A DNA stretch of 64,000 nt from Bacillus sp. AFS073361 (GTDB lineage Bacteria; Bacillota; Bacilli; Bacillales; Cytobacillaceae), in NCBI RefSeq assembly GCF_002567005.1, contig NZ_NUZU01000004.1, positions 1 to 64,000 of the forward strand. Reading direction: 5' to 3'. This document shows positions 27,696 to 37,230 of this stretch, in pieces (positions within the stretch are counted from its first letter, which is position 1; each line of letters begins with the position of its first letter). The notes below the pieces were generated by a model that was not told the origin of the DNA, made no database searches, and worked only from the letters and a program-made list of their open reading frames with translations. The position numbers and the translations under genes are program-made.

Positions 27696-27727
27696 AAAAA
27701 AGCTATTCCGTGTGGAATAACTTTTTT
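27696..27727. terminator. Bidirectional intrinsic terminator
   Basis: AAAAAAGCTATTCC (27696-27709) and GGAATAACTTTTTT (27714-27727) pair with one mismatch around a GTGT loop, with A and T flanks on both sides. It serves the convergent Spo0E-like and RsfA-like genes. Confidence 0.85.
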
Positions 27728-28631
27728 ATTTTGATGCTACTTGAACGACTACCCCAAAACCATCAATGATGTAGTTAAGCCTTTGATTATAAGATTTCAG
27801 ATTTTGTACTTTTGCAGCATCTCCTAACTGGTTAAACGCTCTAATTTCCTGTGCCAACTTAGTTACCTCTAATTGTAATGCATCGTTCCGGATTTTTTCC
27901 TGCTTTAATTGATGTTCTTTCTTCAATAAGTTCTCTCTCAACGTTTCCTTTTCGAGATTAACTTCCGATCTCATACTCTCGACCTGTTGAACTGCGTCCT
28001 GATTCTGGATAGCCATGGTTGTTAACTGGTATAAGCTACCAAGAAGTTCATTTAAATTAATACCGGGAAGTCGTTGTACATTTGTGATTAACCCTGACAA
28101 AATATCAAGCAAATTATCATCTTGTGAAGGGTTCATCTCCTTCACTTGTGGGGCGGCCGGCGGCGTATCCTTGATGACTTCAGTCGACACAACAGGGATT
28201 TCATTTTGAGATATCGTGGTAAACTGAAAGTCATTTTGCTTTACCTGGTTGGTTTTATCTTTTTCCTTTACCAGGGAATAATATTTATAGTTAACAGACT
28301 GATACCCGCGATTTAAAAGTTGTGCTACTTCCTCTAAAATCTCTGTGATATTTAGGGCACCTTCTTCTTGACGTTCCTTAATATATTGAAACATAAACTC
28401 TATTTCAATTTTGGTCCATTTACGATTAACTTTTTTGGAATCATCTAAAGACTGATTTGCATACTCTTTGTTATTGATGTTTAAAAGCATCAAACTATTG
28501 AAGTAAAAAATTAATGTTCCATCACTTAAATTGTGTTTAGATTCCAAAGCATGAATGAAATCATCCTCAGATACTATTTCCTGATTCATTATTGTTTCTT
28601 TAATTTCAAATAGTGCAGATTTTAAACTCAT
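27726..28631 (-). CDS. RsfA-like protein with Myb/SANT-type motif and coiled coil
   Basis: 301 residues. The segment at about 68-120 (RKWTKIEIEFMFQYIKERQE, ILEEVAQLLNRGYQSVNYKY) resembles the Myb-like repeat of the prespore regulator RsfA. A low-complexity linker follows, then a coiled coil (about 215-275) and a conserved-looking C-terminus. Probably DNA-binding. Whether it regulates sporulation or motility cannot be seen. The upstream region is AT-rich. Confidence 0.6.
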   Translation of the reverse strand: MSLKSALFEIKETIMNQEIVSEDDFIHALESKHNLSDGTLIFYFNSLMLLNINNKEYANQSLDDSKKVNRKWTKIEIEFMFQYIKERQEEGALNITEILEEVAQLLNRGYQSVNYKYYSLVKEKDKTNQVKQNDFQFTTISQNEIPVVSTEVIKDTPPAAPQVKEMNPSQDDNLLDILSGLITNVQRLPGINLNELLGSLYQLTTMAIQNQDAVQQVESMRSEVNLEKETLRENLLKKEHQLKQEKIRNDALQLEVTKLAQEIRAFNQLGDAAKVQNLKSYNQRLNYIIDGFGVVVQVASK

Positions 28632-28975
28632 GAGAATACCCTCCTAAAATGGACACGAGAAATGAAAATAATTTTGTTTTTTGTTTAATGTAAATGCGTT
28701 TTTGATTATTTTCCAAATTTCTTTATATAATCAATATTAATTTTTATCATATAATACGATTTTTATCATATTTTTTTGTGGGTATCTATCGAAAAAACTA
28801 AAAATTTTTCTGTTTTTATAAAAAGAATTCGACTTTTTCTTCATATTACATTGTTTTCAAATAATTGACAACATTTTTTATTTATCAAACATATACAAAA
28901 TCATTATTTATACGAAAAGCCCTCTTTCTTCAAAGAGGGCTCACCAGGTTTTTACTTTATTTTTTTCATGTTGTC
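28632..28975. other. AT-rich intergenic region
   Basis: 344 bp between the RsfA-like and PilZ genes. A direct repeat TTTTTATCATAT occurs at 28741-28752 and 28760-28771, a possible regulator site for the RsfA-like gene. The right end holds the PilZ terminator. No further gene seen. Confidence 0.45.
28918..28941 (-). terminator. Intrinsic terminator after the PilZ gene
   Basis: AGCCCTCTTT and AAAGAGGGCT pair perfectly around CTTC. On the minus strand TTTTCGTATAAAT follows. Confidence 0.85.
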
Positions 28976-29590
28976 TTATCGCATTTGTCTTTGTTTTTGA
29001 AAACAATATTGAATAATTTTCATTTGATCTCGCTCTTCGACCTCAACAAACTCCATCCCAATATTCTTTCTCTCTTGGTCTTCTACTGTTTTGATTCGTT
29101 TGATTTGGCCTTTAAACGGAATGAAGTCTACTTCCTTTTTTGCTGCACTCGGGACATGCAATATCCCCTTAACGAATTCTCCCTCCTGTATAAGGAAATC
29201 CGACCGACAGCTGAACAACACACCGCCTGCGCTAATATTGATCGTGTTTAGCTCGACTTCGTTAATAGTAAGCCGTAAATTGCTATTCACACGAAAATTA
29301 TTTCTTCGTTGAATCTTTATAATCTCTTTTTCATGTGGTTTGCTTATTCGATATAATGGGATAATATCTTTTTTTCTACCCTTAATTTCCGATTGGAACT
29401 TAAATTGATTTTCTTTAGCAATAAAGGTGACTTCTATTTTCGTTCCCTCGGGCAGCATCCCTATTTTATTTCCATCTATAGGGAAGCCAATTAGAATTTC
29501 CTTCTCCCCAATTTCCGCAACAATCGATCGGCACGTCCGACTTTCGCTTTTTATATCAATCACAATATTTTGATTAACAGTAGGATACAT
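28976..29590 (-). CDS. PilZ-domain c-di-GMP receptor (YpfA/YcgR-like flagellar brake)
   Basis: 204 residues. N-terminal YcgR-like domain (about 1-90), then a PilZ domain with the c-di-GMP motifs RNNFR (RxxxR) and NISAGG (D/NxSxxG). In Bacillus the homologue YpfA (DgrA) slows swimming when bound to c-di-GMP. Its neighbour upstream is a GGDEF-EAL protein 48 bp away, so signal source and receptor are probably co-expressed. Confidence 0.9.
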   Translation of the reverse strand: MYPTVNQNIVIDIKSESRTCRSIVAEIGEKEILIGFPIDGNKIGMLPEGTKIEVTFIAKENQFKFQSEIKGRKKDIIPLYRISKPHEKEIIKIQRRNNFRVNSNLRLTINEVELNTINISAGGVLFSCRSDFLIQEGEFVKGILHVPSAAKKEVDFIPFKGQIKRIKTVEDQERKNIGMEFVEVEERDQMKIIQYCFQKQRQMR

Positions 29591-29638
29591 AAACTTCTCC
29601 TGATATATTTTTTATTATGAATATCTGTTAAAGGTTAA

Positions 29639-32443
29639 TTAACTCACTAGTTCTTTATACAATAATTTCTCTAAATTGTTCTTGCCCATTGGCTTTCCAA
29701 TTAGGTAGCCCTGGATATGATGGCAACCTCTAGACCGTAAGAATTGCATCTGTTTTTCTGTTTCTACTCCCTCTGCTATTACTTCCATTTTTAAACTTTT
29801 TGCCATCGCAATAATCGCATTGGTAATGGCCCGATCTTCCTCATTTACTATGATATCGCGTATAAAGGAGCGATCAATTTTAAGTACATTCACCGGCAGT
29901 CGTTTGAGATAACTCAAGGATGAATATCCTGTCCCAAAATCATCAATGGACAGGGTAATTCCCATCGATTTAAATCCATCCAATATCGAAATCACTATTT
30001 CCGCGTTCTCCATAATGGTTGACTCTGTGATTTCCAATTCAAACCACTTAGGTTCTAGTCCAGTTGCGTGAAGAATTTGTTGAACGGTATTTAACAAACC
30101 CTCATGTTGAAATTGTTTGGTGGAAAGATTCACGGCCATGCGAACATAACAGTTAGTTGCTTGTTGCCATTCTTTAGTTTGCTTGCACGCTTCATGGATG
30201 ACCCATTCCCCAATGGGAACAATAAGTCCAGTTTCCTCTGCTATCGGGATGAATTTGTCTGGGGGAACCGAACCAAGCTTGGGATTGTCCCAACGCAATA
30301 AAGCTTCAACGCCTGTAATTTTTCCTAATTTAAGATCCAGTTTAGGTTGATATACTAAGTGTAATTCATTTTTTTCTAAGGCCTTCCGTAACAGGCTTTC
30401 CATTTCTACCCGTTCAAGCAGATTAATACTCATTTCAGGACTGAATATTTGATAGGTATTTTTCCCCTTATTTTTGGCCCCGTACATCGCATTATCTGCA
30501 TGGCTTAGCAGTGTTTCTCCGCTTTCGCCGTGCTGTGAAAAAAAACTGATGCCGATACTGGCGGTGACATGAAGCTCATGCTTTTCAACTGATAGAGGTT
30601 TACCCAGCTTACAGATGATTTTTCGTGCGGTCTCTTCCGCTTGGTAAGGGGAAGCATGTGGGATCCATAAAGTGAATTCATCGCCGCCCATTCTGGACAG
30701 TAAGGCCGACTCTGGAATGCATTGCTGCAAGAGATCCGCTATCTTTATAATAAGTTCGTCCCCTACCGCATGCCCCAAACTATCATTGACTTTCTTAAAA
30801 CCATCCAGATCTAAAAACATAACAGTACCTGTCTTGAGAGTAGGATTCTGAAGGTCTTGATTGATGTGTTTCTCAAAATACAGTCGATTAGGCAGCTTCG
30901 TCAAGGAATCATGGTATGCTTGAAACTCAATGACCTGTTCCTTCTGTTTTCTCTCCGTAATATCCGTGGCCACACACAGCACTTCGTTGCTTGTTCCTTC
31001 TGATGAAATAATGGGAATTTTCGTTAATTGAAACCACCGTTTTTTCCCCTCTTTATCCATCAGCACCCACTCTGGGACAAACTGCTCTTGCAGGTTATCC
31101 ATCAGGCTTAGATCATTAGCAAAATCTTCATTTGCCACTTCCGGGTCAATTAAATCAAAAATTGTTTTAGTTAGTACATCCTTAATCGATTCTTGATAAA
31201 GATCAGCAAATGCTTTATTAACGAGTGTATATTTCCCTGAACGATTACGGGCAAAAATAAGGTTAGGATTCATATCCATCATTTGTCGTAAAAATAATTG
31301 TTGTTGTCGCAAAAGCATCTCTTTCTTCAACAAACTGTTTTTACTTCCCCGTATATTATCGATCATTTTATTAAACTGAATACCCAGACTGCCTAACTCA
31401 CCTTGCTGTTTTGTCTCAATATGGTGTTCATAATTCCCGGCTGTTACCTGGTCAACAGCCTCAAACAGTTCTTTGATGGGACGAATCATCCGGTAGGTAT
31501 AAAACCAGACAATCAGGAACAAGAAAGGCATCATCATAGCAACTAATTCCCAGAGCTTTTTGTCAAAGGATTTCAAGCTTTTAATTGTTGTGCTAACAGG
31601 AACTTGAACGATAACTCCCCAGTGTAGATTGGGTATATACCGATAACTGGCGTACATCCTGACCCCTTCGGTATTTTGGATTTCTCGGTAACCTGATTGT
31701 TGCTTTAACAGCGATTGGACAACAAAATTGTTCTTTACGGATTGACCTATTCGATCGGGGTTGGGGTGCGAAATAATATTCCCCTGTGAATCAACGATAT
31801 AAGCATACCCGGATCCACCCAATTTGATTTCGCCAAAAAATGAACGCAGCATTGGATTTTCTGAGAGGCGAACATTTAATCCGATTACTTTTTCCACTTT
31901 TTGATACCTGTTCAAAATGGGTACAGCTAGGACAATTAGTTGTCTCCCTGTACTGGGTGCGGTAATTACTTCACTCATGTAAGCTTTCTTTGTGGTTAAA
32001 ACTTTTTGAAAATAGACTCGATCGCTAAAGTCTGACCCCTTCAAGTTTTGCACACCCTCTGGAAAAACGGCTTCTACGGTTCCATTGTTACTCAAAACCA
32101 TCGCACTATCAATTAGCACGTTATTGGCAACAACTTCCTTTAAAAGGTCATCAAAACTCCCCTCGTCGATTGATAGAAATTGAGGATTCGTTTGAATATT
32201 TTTTACTGTTTTGTCCCATTCAGTGTGAATCAACATCAATTGCTCTTTAATTCGATTGGCTTGTTCATCAGTGATCGACTTGTAATTTTCCTGGGCCATT
32301 TTTGGAAAAATCGTATGTGCTGTAAAAAACGCGACAGCCAAAATCAATAGTATAAGGATTAAATTCAAAAGGTATGTCTTCCAAAAGATACTTCCTTTTC
32401 GAAAAACAAACCGTGATCGTAGGGGATGTTTTTTATTTATCAT
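29639..32443 (-). CDS. Membrane dual GGDEF-EAL protein with dCache, HAMP and PAS domains
   Basis: 934 residues. Transmembrane helix at about 20-42, extracellular Cache sensor (about 45-290), second helix (about 303-323), HAMP, PAS (about 385-495), GGDEF with intact MGGDEF, and EAL with EALLRW, DDFGTGYSSL and EGVET all kept. Either activity, or both, is possible. No RxxD stands at the usual place before GGDEF (the sequence there is ALLSR). It reads an external ligand into c-di-GMP next to its likely receptor. Confidence 0.92.
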   Translation of the reverse strand: MINKKHPLRSRFVFRKGSIFWKTYLLNLILILLILAVAFFTAHTIFPKMAQENYKSITDEQANRIKEQLMLIHTEWDKTVKNIQTNPQFLSIDEGSFDDLLKEVVANNVLIDSAMVLSNNGTVEAVFPEGVQNLKGSDFSDRVYFQKVLTTKKAYMSEVITAPSTGRQLIVLAVPILNRYQKVEKVIGLNVRLSENPMLRSFFGEIKLGGSGYAYIVDSQGNIISHPNPDRIGQSVKNNFVVQSLLKQQSGYREIQNTEGVRMYASYRYIPNLHWGVIVQVPVSTTIKSLKSFDKKLWELVAMMMPFLFLIVWFYTYRMIRPIKELFEAVDQVTAGNYEHHIETKQQGELGSLGIQFNKMIDNIRGSKNSLLKKEMLLRQQQLFLRQMMDMNPNLIFARNRSGKYTLVNKAFADLYQESIKDVLTKTIFDLIDPEVANEDFANDLSLMDNLQEQFVPEWVLMDKEGKKRWFQLTKIPIISSEGTSNEVLCVATDITERKQKEQVIEFQAYHDSLTKLPNRLYFEKHINQDLQNPTLKTGTVMFLDLDGFKKVNDSLGHAVGDELIIKIADLLQQCIPESALLSRMGGDEFTLWIPHASPYQAEETARKIICKLGKPLSVEKHELHVTASIGISFFSQHGESGETLLSHADNAMYGAKNKGKNTYQIFSPEMSINLLERVEMESLLRKALEKNELHLVYQPKLDLKLGKITGVEALLRWDNPKLGSVPPDKFIPIAEETGLIVPIGEWVIHEACKQTKEWQQATNCYVRMAVNLSTKQFQHEGLLNTVQQILHATGLEPKWFELEITESTIMENAEIVISILDGFKSMGITLSIDDFGTGYSSLSYLKRLPVNVLKIDRSFIRDIIVNEEDRAITNAIIAMAKSLKMEVIAEGVETEKQMQFLRSRGCHHIQGYLIGKPMGKNNLEKLLYKELVS

Positions 32444-32503
32444 GTTTAACCACTCATTGATTTTGATTTTTTTTGATTAAGAAAGAAAGCATAAAAAATT
32501 GGA

Positions 32504-33412
32504 TTAGCGTAAGAAATCTACTAAAGAAGGCTGAATAATACGGGCTCCAGCGGATAATGCAGCACGCTGAACATTCTCCTGTGCCTTCAAGTCCATAATC
32601 ACCTTAGCAATGTCCACATCCTCTTCGTTGGATAATAACCGAGTCGTGGAAACCTCAAGGCTATCAATCCGTGACATGCTTAATTCCATACGGTTCATTC
32701 TTGCCCCTAATTCAGAGCGTTCCTTTAAAAGGTTATCCAACTGTATATCCAATTTGCTTAAATGGTCAGTTGCGCCCGCAGTTTGATTATTAAAGTCGGA
32801 AACGATATCTGTCAGGACTTTGAAGATGCCTCCAGCGCCATCATTATTAAATACATTGGTTCCGGGAACATTGATTTGGACATTGTTTGTCGATCCTACC
32901 TGCAGCTCCAGCTTTTCTTGGTTGGTATTTCGAAATTCTTTCGATGAATTCGCCACCGCCGGGTCAGTTCTATAGGGAGGTGTTTTCGTATCGGTTCCGG
33001 CAAAAATGTAATTCCCTGCTATCTGAGAATTGGAAACCTCTCCAAGATGTTCTTTTAATTGATTGATTTCTTGCGCAACCGCATAACGGGCACTTGGATC
33101 ATTGGTTCCATTCAGACCTTGTACTGTTAGCTCTCGTACCCGCTGCAGCACGGTGGTTACCTCATCCAACGCTTCATCTGTAGTGGTCATCCACGAGAGT
33201 CCATCATCGCTATTTCTTTTGTATTGGTCAATTTCATTTAGTGATGAACGGTAAAACATGCCTCTTACCGCTGTAACTGGATCATCCGATGCTTGATTTA
33301 TTTTTTTACCAGACGATAGTTGTTCTTGATATTTATCCATGGCCTTATTACTTCGATTCAAATTAAACAACATATTCGAATTTAATATATTTTGAGTAAC
33401 ACGCATGCTCAT
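32504..33412 (-). CDS. flgL: Hook-filament junction protein FlgL
   Basis: 302 residues with a flagellin-like N-terminus (MRVTQNILNSNMLFNLNRSN, QLSSGKKINQASDDP) and C-terminal helix (VDIAKVIMDLKAQENVQRAA). Last gene of the flgM-flgN-flgK-flgL operon, 10 bp after flgK. Confidence 0.96.
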   Translation of the reverse strand: MSMRVTQNILNSNMLFNLNRSNKAMDKYQEQLSSGKKINQASDDPVTAVRGMFYRSSLNEIDQYKRNSDDGLSWMTTTDEALDEVTTVLQRVRELTVQGLNGTNDPSARYAVAQEINQLKEHLGEVSNSQIAGNYIFAGTDTKTPPYRTDPAVANSSKEFRNTNQEKLELQVGSTNNVQINVPGTNVFNNDGAGGIFKVLTDIVSDFNNQTAGATDHLSKLDIQLDNLLKERSELGARMNRMELSMSRIDSLEVSTTRLLSNEEDVDIAKVIMDLKAQENVQRAALSAGARIIQPSLVDFLR

Positions 33413-33422
33413 ATTAACCCTC

Positions 33423-34970
33423 CTACAATCCTACCCGGCCCATGCCATTGATCACTTTGTCCAAGCATTGATCCATCGTCGTGATGACTCGTGCAGCAGC
33501 ATTGTACGCCTGCTGGAATTTAATCATGTTGGCCATTTCCTCATCCAAAGAAACGCCTGACACGGATTGACGGCGATTTTCCACCTGCCTAATGATCACC
33601 TCAGAATTATCCTGCATGCGCTGCGCTTCTTGTGAATCAATCCCTAATTGACCGATTATGTTCCGATAAAAATCATCTGCTGTCGTTTTATTAGATTGAC
33701 CAATATTTCCAAAATCCAATTGATGATCAAATTTTATCCCAGCAATCAGCTGAGCGTTCTGTCCATTTCCAGTTGAGGATGTATTTGTACCCTCCACTTG
33801 TGCTGCTGCAATTCTATCTAATGATTCAAACAAGAGGGGATTAACCTCTAAATTGCCCGCTGCAAGGTCTGGTGCAGTAGTATCTTTTTTTACAAAGAAA
33901 TCTAGATTTCTATAAATTGTGCTTCCGGCTTGTGGTGGTCTAATTTCATCTAGGTTCATCCCACTGCGATGGATTTCATTCACTTTTTCTGCAAACGTTT
34001 TGGCCAGTTTATTGAGCTTCTCCTGCATTTCTGGAATCGTTCCTGTTAATGAACCATTTTTATCTAATCCAAAGGATTCAATCCTGCCAAGCAGTTCACC
34101 AGAACCTAGCAAAAATGGGGTCGCAGCACCACTATTGGCATCTACTATGGCAATCTGCCCCTCCACTATGGATGTACTAGATTTAGTAAAACTGCCAAGA
34201 GTAAGCGTATTTGCCGTCCGATCATCCACCAATGCTTTTGTACTATTACCGATAAACACTTGTACCATTCCATTTTTATTAGGAGAGGTTTGTACGTTTA
34301 CACTTACTAGTTTCGATAATTGATCAATAAGGACATCCCTTTGATCATATAAATCGTTGGGCTGGTAATTATTTGGGACCAAGCGGGAGATTTGATCATT
34401 TAGACTGCCAATTTGTTTAGCAAGACTATTAATATCGTTTAATTTAGTACCTATAACGTTATTCAAATCTTGCCGCATTTGAGTCAAGGAGTCCGAAAAG
34501 TGATCAAAGGTTTCTGTCACCGCCACCCCTCTTTGTCGTACAACGGCACGGGCAGCCGCACTATCTGGGTTTTTGGATAACTCCTGCCAGCCTTTCCAGA
34601 ATTCATCCATCGTATAGGCTAACCCATCGTCAGAGGGTTCGTTCAGCAGTTCTTCCACTTTGGTTAACGAATCACTTTTGGCTTCCCAATAACCGGCATT
34701 TTTGGTTTCTCCGCGCAATTGGACATCCAAGTATTCTTCTCTTAAGCGAACTAGTTTATTAACCTCGACACCGGTTCCCAATTGGGATGGAGACTGATCG
34801 CTGTGCATCCCTGGGTTTGAAATCGCCGGGGTAGCTTGCATTTCTGCCCGTTGACGCGTATATCCGGTCGTGTTTGCATTGGCAATGTTGTGTCCTGTAG
34901 TAGAAAGAGCCGACTGCTGCGCAAAAAGTGCTCGTTTCCCCACTTCAAGTCCATGAAAGGTTGAAGCCAT
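33423..34970 (-). CDS. flgK: Hook-filament junction protein FlgK
   Basis: 515 residues. Rod/hook N-terminal motif (QQSALSTTGHNIANANTTGY) and C-terminal FQQAYNAAARVITTMDQCLD with helical end. It adapts the hook to the filament; FlgN is its chaperone, encoded just upstream. Confidence 0.97.
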   Translation of the reverse strand: MASTFHGLEVGKRALFAQQSALSTTGHNIANANTTGYTRQRAEMQATPAISNPGMHSDQSPSQLGTGVEVNKLVRLREEYLDVQLRGETKNAGYWEAKSDSLTKVEELLNEPSDDGLAYTMDEFWKGWQELSKNPDSAAARAVVRQRGVAVTETFDHFSDSLTQMRQDLNNVIGTKLNDINSLAKQIGSLNDQISRLVPNNYQPNDLYDQRDVLIDQLSKLVSVNVQTSPNKNGMVQVFIGNSTKALVDDRTANTLTLGSFTKSSTSIVEGQIAIVDANSGAATPFLLGSGELLGRIESFGLDKNGSLTGTIPEMQEKLNKLAKTFAEKVNEIHRSGMNLDEIRPPQAGSTIYRNLDFFVKKDTTAPDLAAGNLEVNPLLFESLDRIAAAQVEGTNTSSTGNGQNAQLIAGIKFDHQLDFGNIGQSNKTTADDFYRNIIGQLGIDSQEAQRMQDNSEVIIRQVENRRQSVSGVSLDEEMANMIKFQQAYNAAARVITTMDQCLDKVINGMGRVGL

Positions 34971-35005
34971 ACTTATTCCCTCCGTCTTTCAAAAATAATA
35001 ACTCT

Positions 35006-35491
35006 TTATATTTTTGCATCCAACAGGTTTGCAAACCGGTTTCCTGCTTTCGGACCGTACCCGATAGCCGGTTCTTTTCGAACATGCATCCCAATCGAAT
35101 ATTGAAGGTATGAAAGGGAAGTTTCAATTAATTGTTGGTTGTTTTCGTTTAAATTGGTAATTTCCTGAATCAAAACGCGAAGTTGTTTGGCAATGAATAA
35201 TATAGAGGTCTTTGAAGTGGGATCGTCCTGTATTTTCATTAATTCTTCAAGCGTGAAAGAATGACCCGAAAAACCTTTGTGGAGCAAATATTCTTGGACG
35301 TATCGCTTTCTTTCCTGTTCCAATTTTTGAATTTCATCCGCGCATGAACTTTCGCGATAAATCAGGCTTTGAAGTTCTTTATTATTCCCCTCGACAAGGA
35401 TGGTCCTTTTCTTTTTGGCTAAATCGAGTAATCGAGTATGGGCATCGACCATGGTTTCCATCGTTTGTTTAAGTTTTTTCAGGGCTTCCAT
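35006..35491 (-). CDS. flgN: FlgN export chaperone
   Basis: 161 residues from the ATG at 35491, chosen because GGAGG lies 7 nt before it; the frame is open 11 codons further into flgM. Helical coiled-coil protein (LLDLAKKKRTILVEGNNKEL, LRVLIQEITNLNENNQQLIE) of FlgN type. It chaperones FlgK and FlgL. Confidence 0.88.
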   Translation of the reverse strand: MEALKKLKQTMETMVDAHTRLLDLAKKKRTILVEGNNKELQSLIYRESSCADEIQKLEQERKRYVQEYLLHKGFSGHSFTLEELMKIQDDPTSKTSILFIAKQLRVLIQEITNLNENNQQLIETSLSYLQYSIGMHVRKEPAIGYGPKAGNRFANLLDAKI

Positions 35492-35502
35492 TTTCTTGCC
35501 TC

Positions 35503-35778
35503 CTACTTCGAATTGCTGTCCCAAAAATCGATCATTTTCTCAGCAATTTTGCTGCTGTCCACTTTGTAGCTTCCATCGGCAATTTGCTGCTTCAATTCTT
35601 GAACTCGCTGCTGACGTTGTGCTTGTTCTGACATGATCGCCTGCGAAATTTCCCGGCCGCGCGTCGATATTTTCACATCTGCTGAAGAAGATGTATTTTT
35701 TGTGATATTCGTTATATTTGAACGGTTCTGTTGACTTTGGTAGGAAAAAAAACTAGATTTCATATCATTGATTCGCAT
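35503..35778 (-). CDS. flgM: Anti-sigma factor FlgM
   Basis: 91 residues. The C-terminal half (VQELKQQIADGSYKVDSSKI and AEKMIDFW) is the sigma-28 binding region. It holds SigD until exported through the finished hook-basal body. First gene of its operon, with a SigD promoter 32 nt upstream, which gives negative feedback. yvyF, normally its upstream neighbour in Bacillus, is at 56 kb here. Confidence 0.93.
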   Translation of the reverse strand: MRINDMKSSFFSYQSQQNRSNITNITKNTSSSADVKISTRGREISQAIMSEQAQRQQRVQELKQQIADGSYKVDSSKIAEKMIDFWDSNSK

Positions 35779-35809
35779 TACAAAGTTCCCTCCTATTCCT
35801 ATATATTTA

Positions 35810-35836
35810 TGATCGGTTATTTTAAAAATAAGTTTA
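35810..35836 (-). promoter_or_regulatory. SigD promoter of flgM-flgN-flgK-flgL
   Basis: On the minus strand TAAA (35833-35836), exactly 15 nt, then ACCGATCA (35810-35817), compared with TAAA-N15-GCCGATAT. The expected leader is about 25 nt and contains AGGAGGG. Confidence 0.82.
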
Positions 35837-35853
35837 GTTAAATAATAATAGAA

Positions 35854-35887
35854 AACAGTAGTTAGTTCAAATGGACTAACTACTGTT
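35854..35887 (-). terminator. 13-bp perfect stem-loop just upstream of the flgM promoter
   Basis: AACAGTAGTTAGT and its exact complement flank an 8-nt loop. On the minus strand TTTTCTATTATTATTT follows. No minus-strand gene ends here, as the neighbour upstream is on the plus strand. It may insulate flgM from antisense transcription or be left over from a lost gene. Confidence 0.6.
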
Positions 35888-36073
35888 GGGATGATTTATT
35901 TGTGAGTGTAAGTACTGTATTTTTCCGGTGGTATTCGGTTTTTTTCGGTATCACGAATCATTTTTTTCGTTTCCTAACCAATAGTTGTCAAGTTATTGTA
36001 ATAGATAGTTGGAATTAGGTCGAAGGGGCTATATTTTAAACTCATAAACTGACAAAAGAAAGGACAAATTATC

Positions 36074-37108
36074 TTGTTAACTAGTAATGATGAAACGAAC
36101 AGTTATTTAAAATTAAAACGTACCATCTATCTGACAATCATACCTATTTTAAATGTATCAACACTGCTTCAATTGAAATTTTCTCCATACCTCGACCAAT
36201 ATATTAAAGTCACTTTGCCCCTGCAAATCATTTTCTTAACAGCGGCTTGGATATTCGTATATAAGAATATGTACGTAAGGACTTTCGAAATTTGCTTTTT
36301 ATGTTTCTTTGGAATATTTCACATAAACCGAGTGATTGAATTAGCGAATCAGCTAGTACAAAATAGTATTGTATTGTATATTTTCTGGGCTCCTTTGTTC
36401 ATCATTTTTTCTTTTATGGTATTGGATCGGAAGAAGGCTTTGATATTTTCCTTGATGATTTTCTTCATTACATTAGTTATTGTAATGCCTGATATGTTCG
36501 ACACTGTAAAAGCCAAAAGTGTATTGACTCATTTATTTTTTTCTCATCTCATTTATATTGTTGTCGTATACTTTTTTCAAACGCTTGTAACCTACTACCA
36601 TGAAGCCAATCTATTGAAGCAAATTGCGTTCGAGGATACTTTGACAAAAATTCCCAATCGCAGAATGCTAGATAAATGGCTGGAAAATGAAATCCAGTTA
36701 TCGGAAACGAATCATTCCTCATTTTCAGTAATCTATTTTGATATTGACCATTTTAAGAAAGTTAATGACAAACATGGTCATGAGGTGGGTGATGAGGTTC
36801 TAAAAGAATTTGCCGCAATCGTTAAAGAAAACGTTCCTAATAATAGTTATTTGGGTCGCTGGGGTGGGGAAGAATTTCTAATCGTAGCGCCTAATCATTC
36901 AACAAAAGAAGCAACAGAACTGGCAGAACGTCTTCGAGACATAATCAAGGATCATTTCTTTCCTGAAGTTGGAAGTATAACAGCCAGTTTTGGTGTTTCA
37001 ACTTTCACTGCCAATGATCAACCTCGAACCATCATATGGCGTGCAGATGTAGGACTGTATGAAGCTAAACTTAGCGGAAGAAACAGTGTAAAAGTTCATC
37101 TAGCTTGA
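36074..37108 (+). CDS. Membrane-bound diguanylate cyclase (GGDEF), lacking the I-site
   Basis: 344 residues, starting at TTG (36074) with AAAGGAC before it. About six membrane helices (16-175), then a GGDEF domain with DIDHFKKVND, an intact GGEEF and the FDTLTKIPNRR-type start (FEDTLTKIPNRRMLDK). No RxxD stands five residues before GGEEF (the sequence is PNNSYLGRW), so product inhibition may be absent. It is transcribed alone against the flow of the cluster, between flgM and yviE. Confidence 0.9.
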   Translation: MLTSNDETNSYLKLKRTIYLTIIPILNVSTLLQLKFSPYLDQYIKVTLPLQIIFLTAAWIFVYKNMYVRTFEICFLCFFGIFHINRVIELANQLVQNSIVLYIFWAPLFIIFSFMVLDRKKALIFSLMIFFITLVIVMPDMFDTVKAKSVLTHLFFSHLIYIVVVYFFQTLVTYYHEANLLKQIAFEDTLTKIPNRRMLDKWLENEIQLSETNHSSFSVIYFDIDHFKKVNDKHGHEVGDEVLKEFAAIVKENVPNNSYLGRWGGEEFLIVAPNHSTKEATELAERLRDIIKDHFFPEVGSITASFGVSTFTANDQPRTIIWRADVGLYEAKLSGRNSVKVHLA

Positions 37109-37140
37109 TGCCATATTGGATAACTTAAATAGAGTAATAA

Positions 37141-37197
37141 AAAAGGGATACGGATAGTATCGCGGGTTTTGCCCGTGAATAGATCCGCATCCTTTTT
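37141..37197. terminator. Bidirectional terminator between the cyclase and yviE
   Basis: AAAAGGGATACGGAT (37141-37155) pairs with ATCCGCATCCTTTTT (37183-37197) with one mismatch; an inner CGCGGG..CCCGTG stem extends it. A and T runs on both flanks allow use in both directions. Confidence 0.82.
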
Positions 37198-37230
37198 ATT
37201 TTGGTAAACATTTCATTAGAGGTAAAATTC

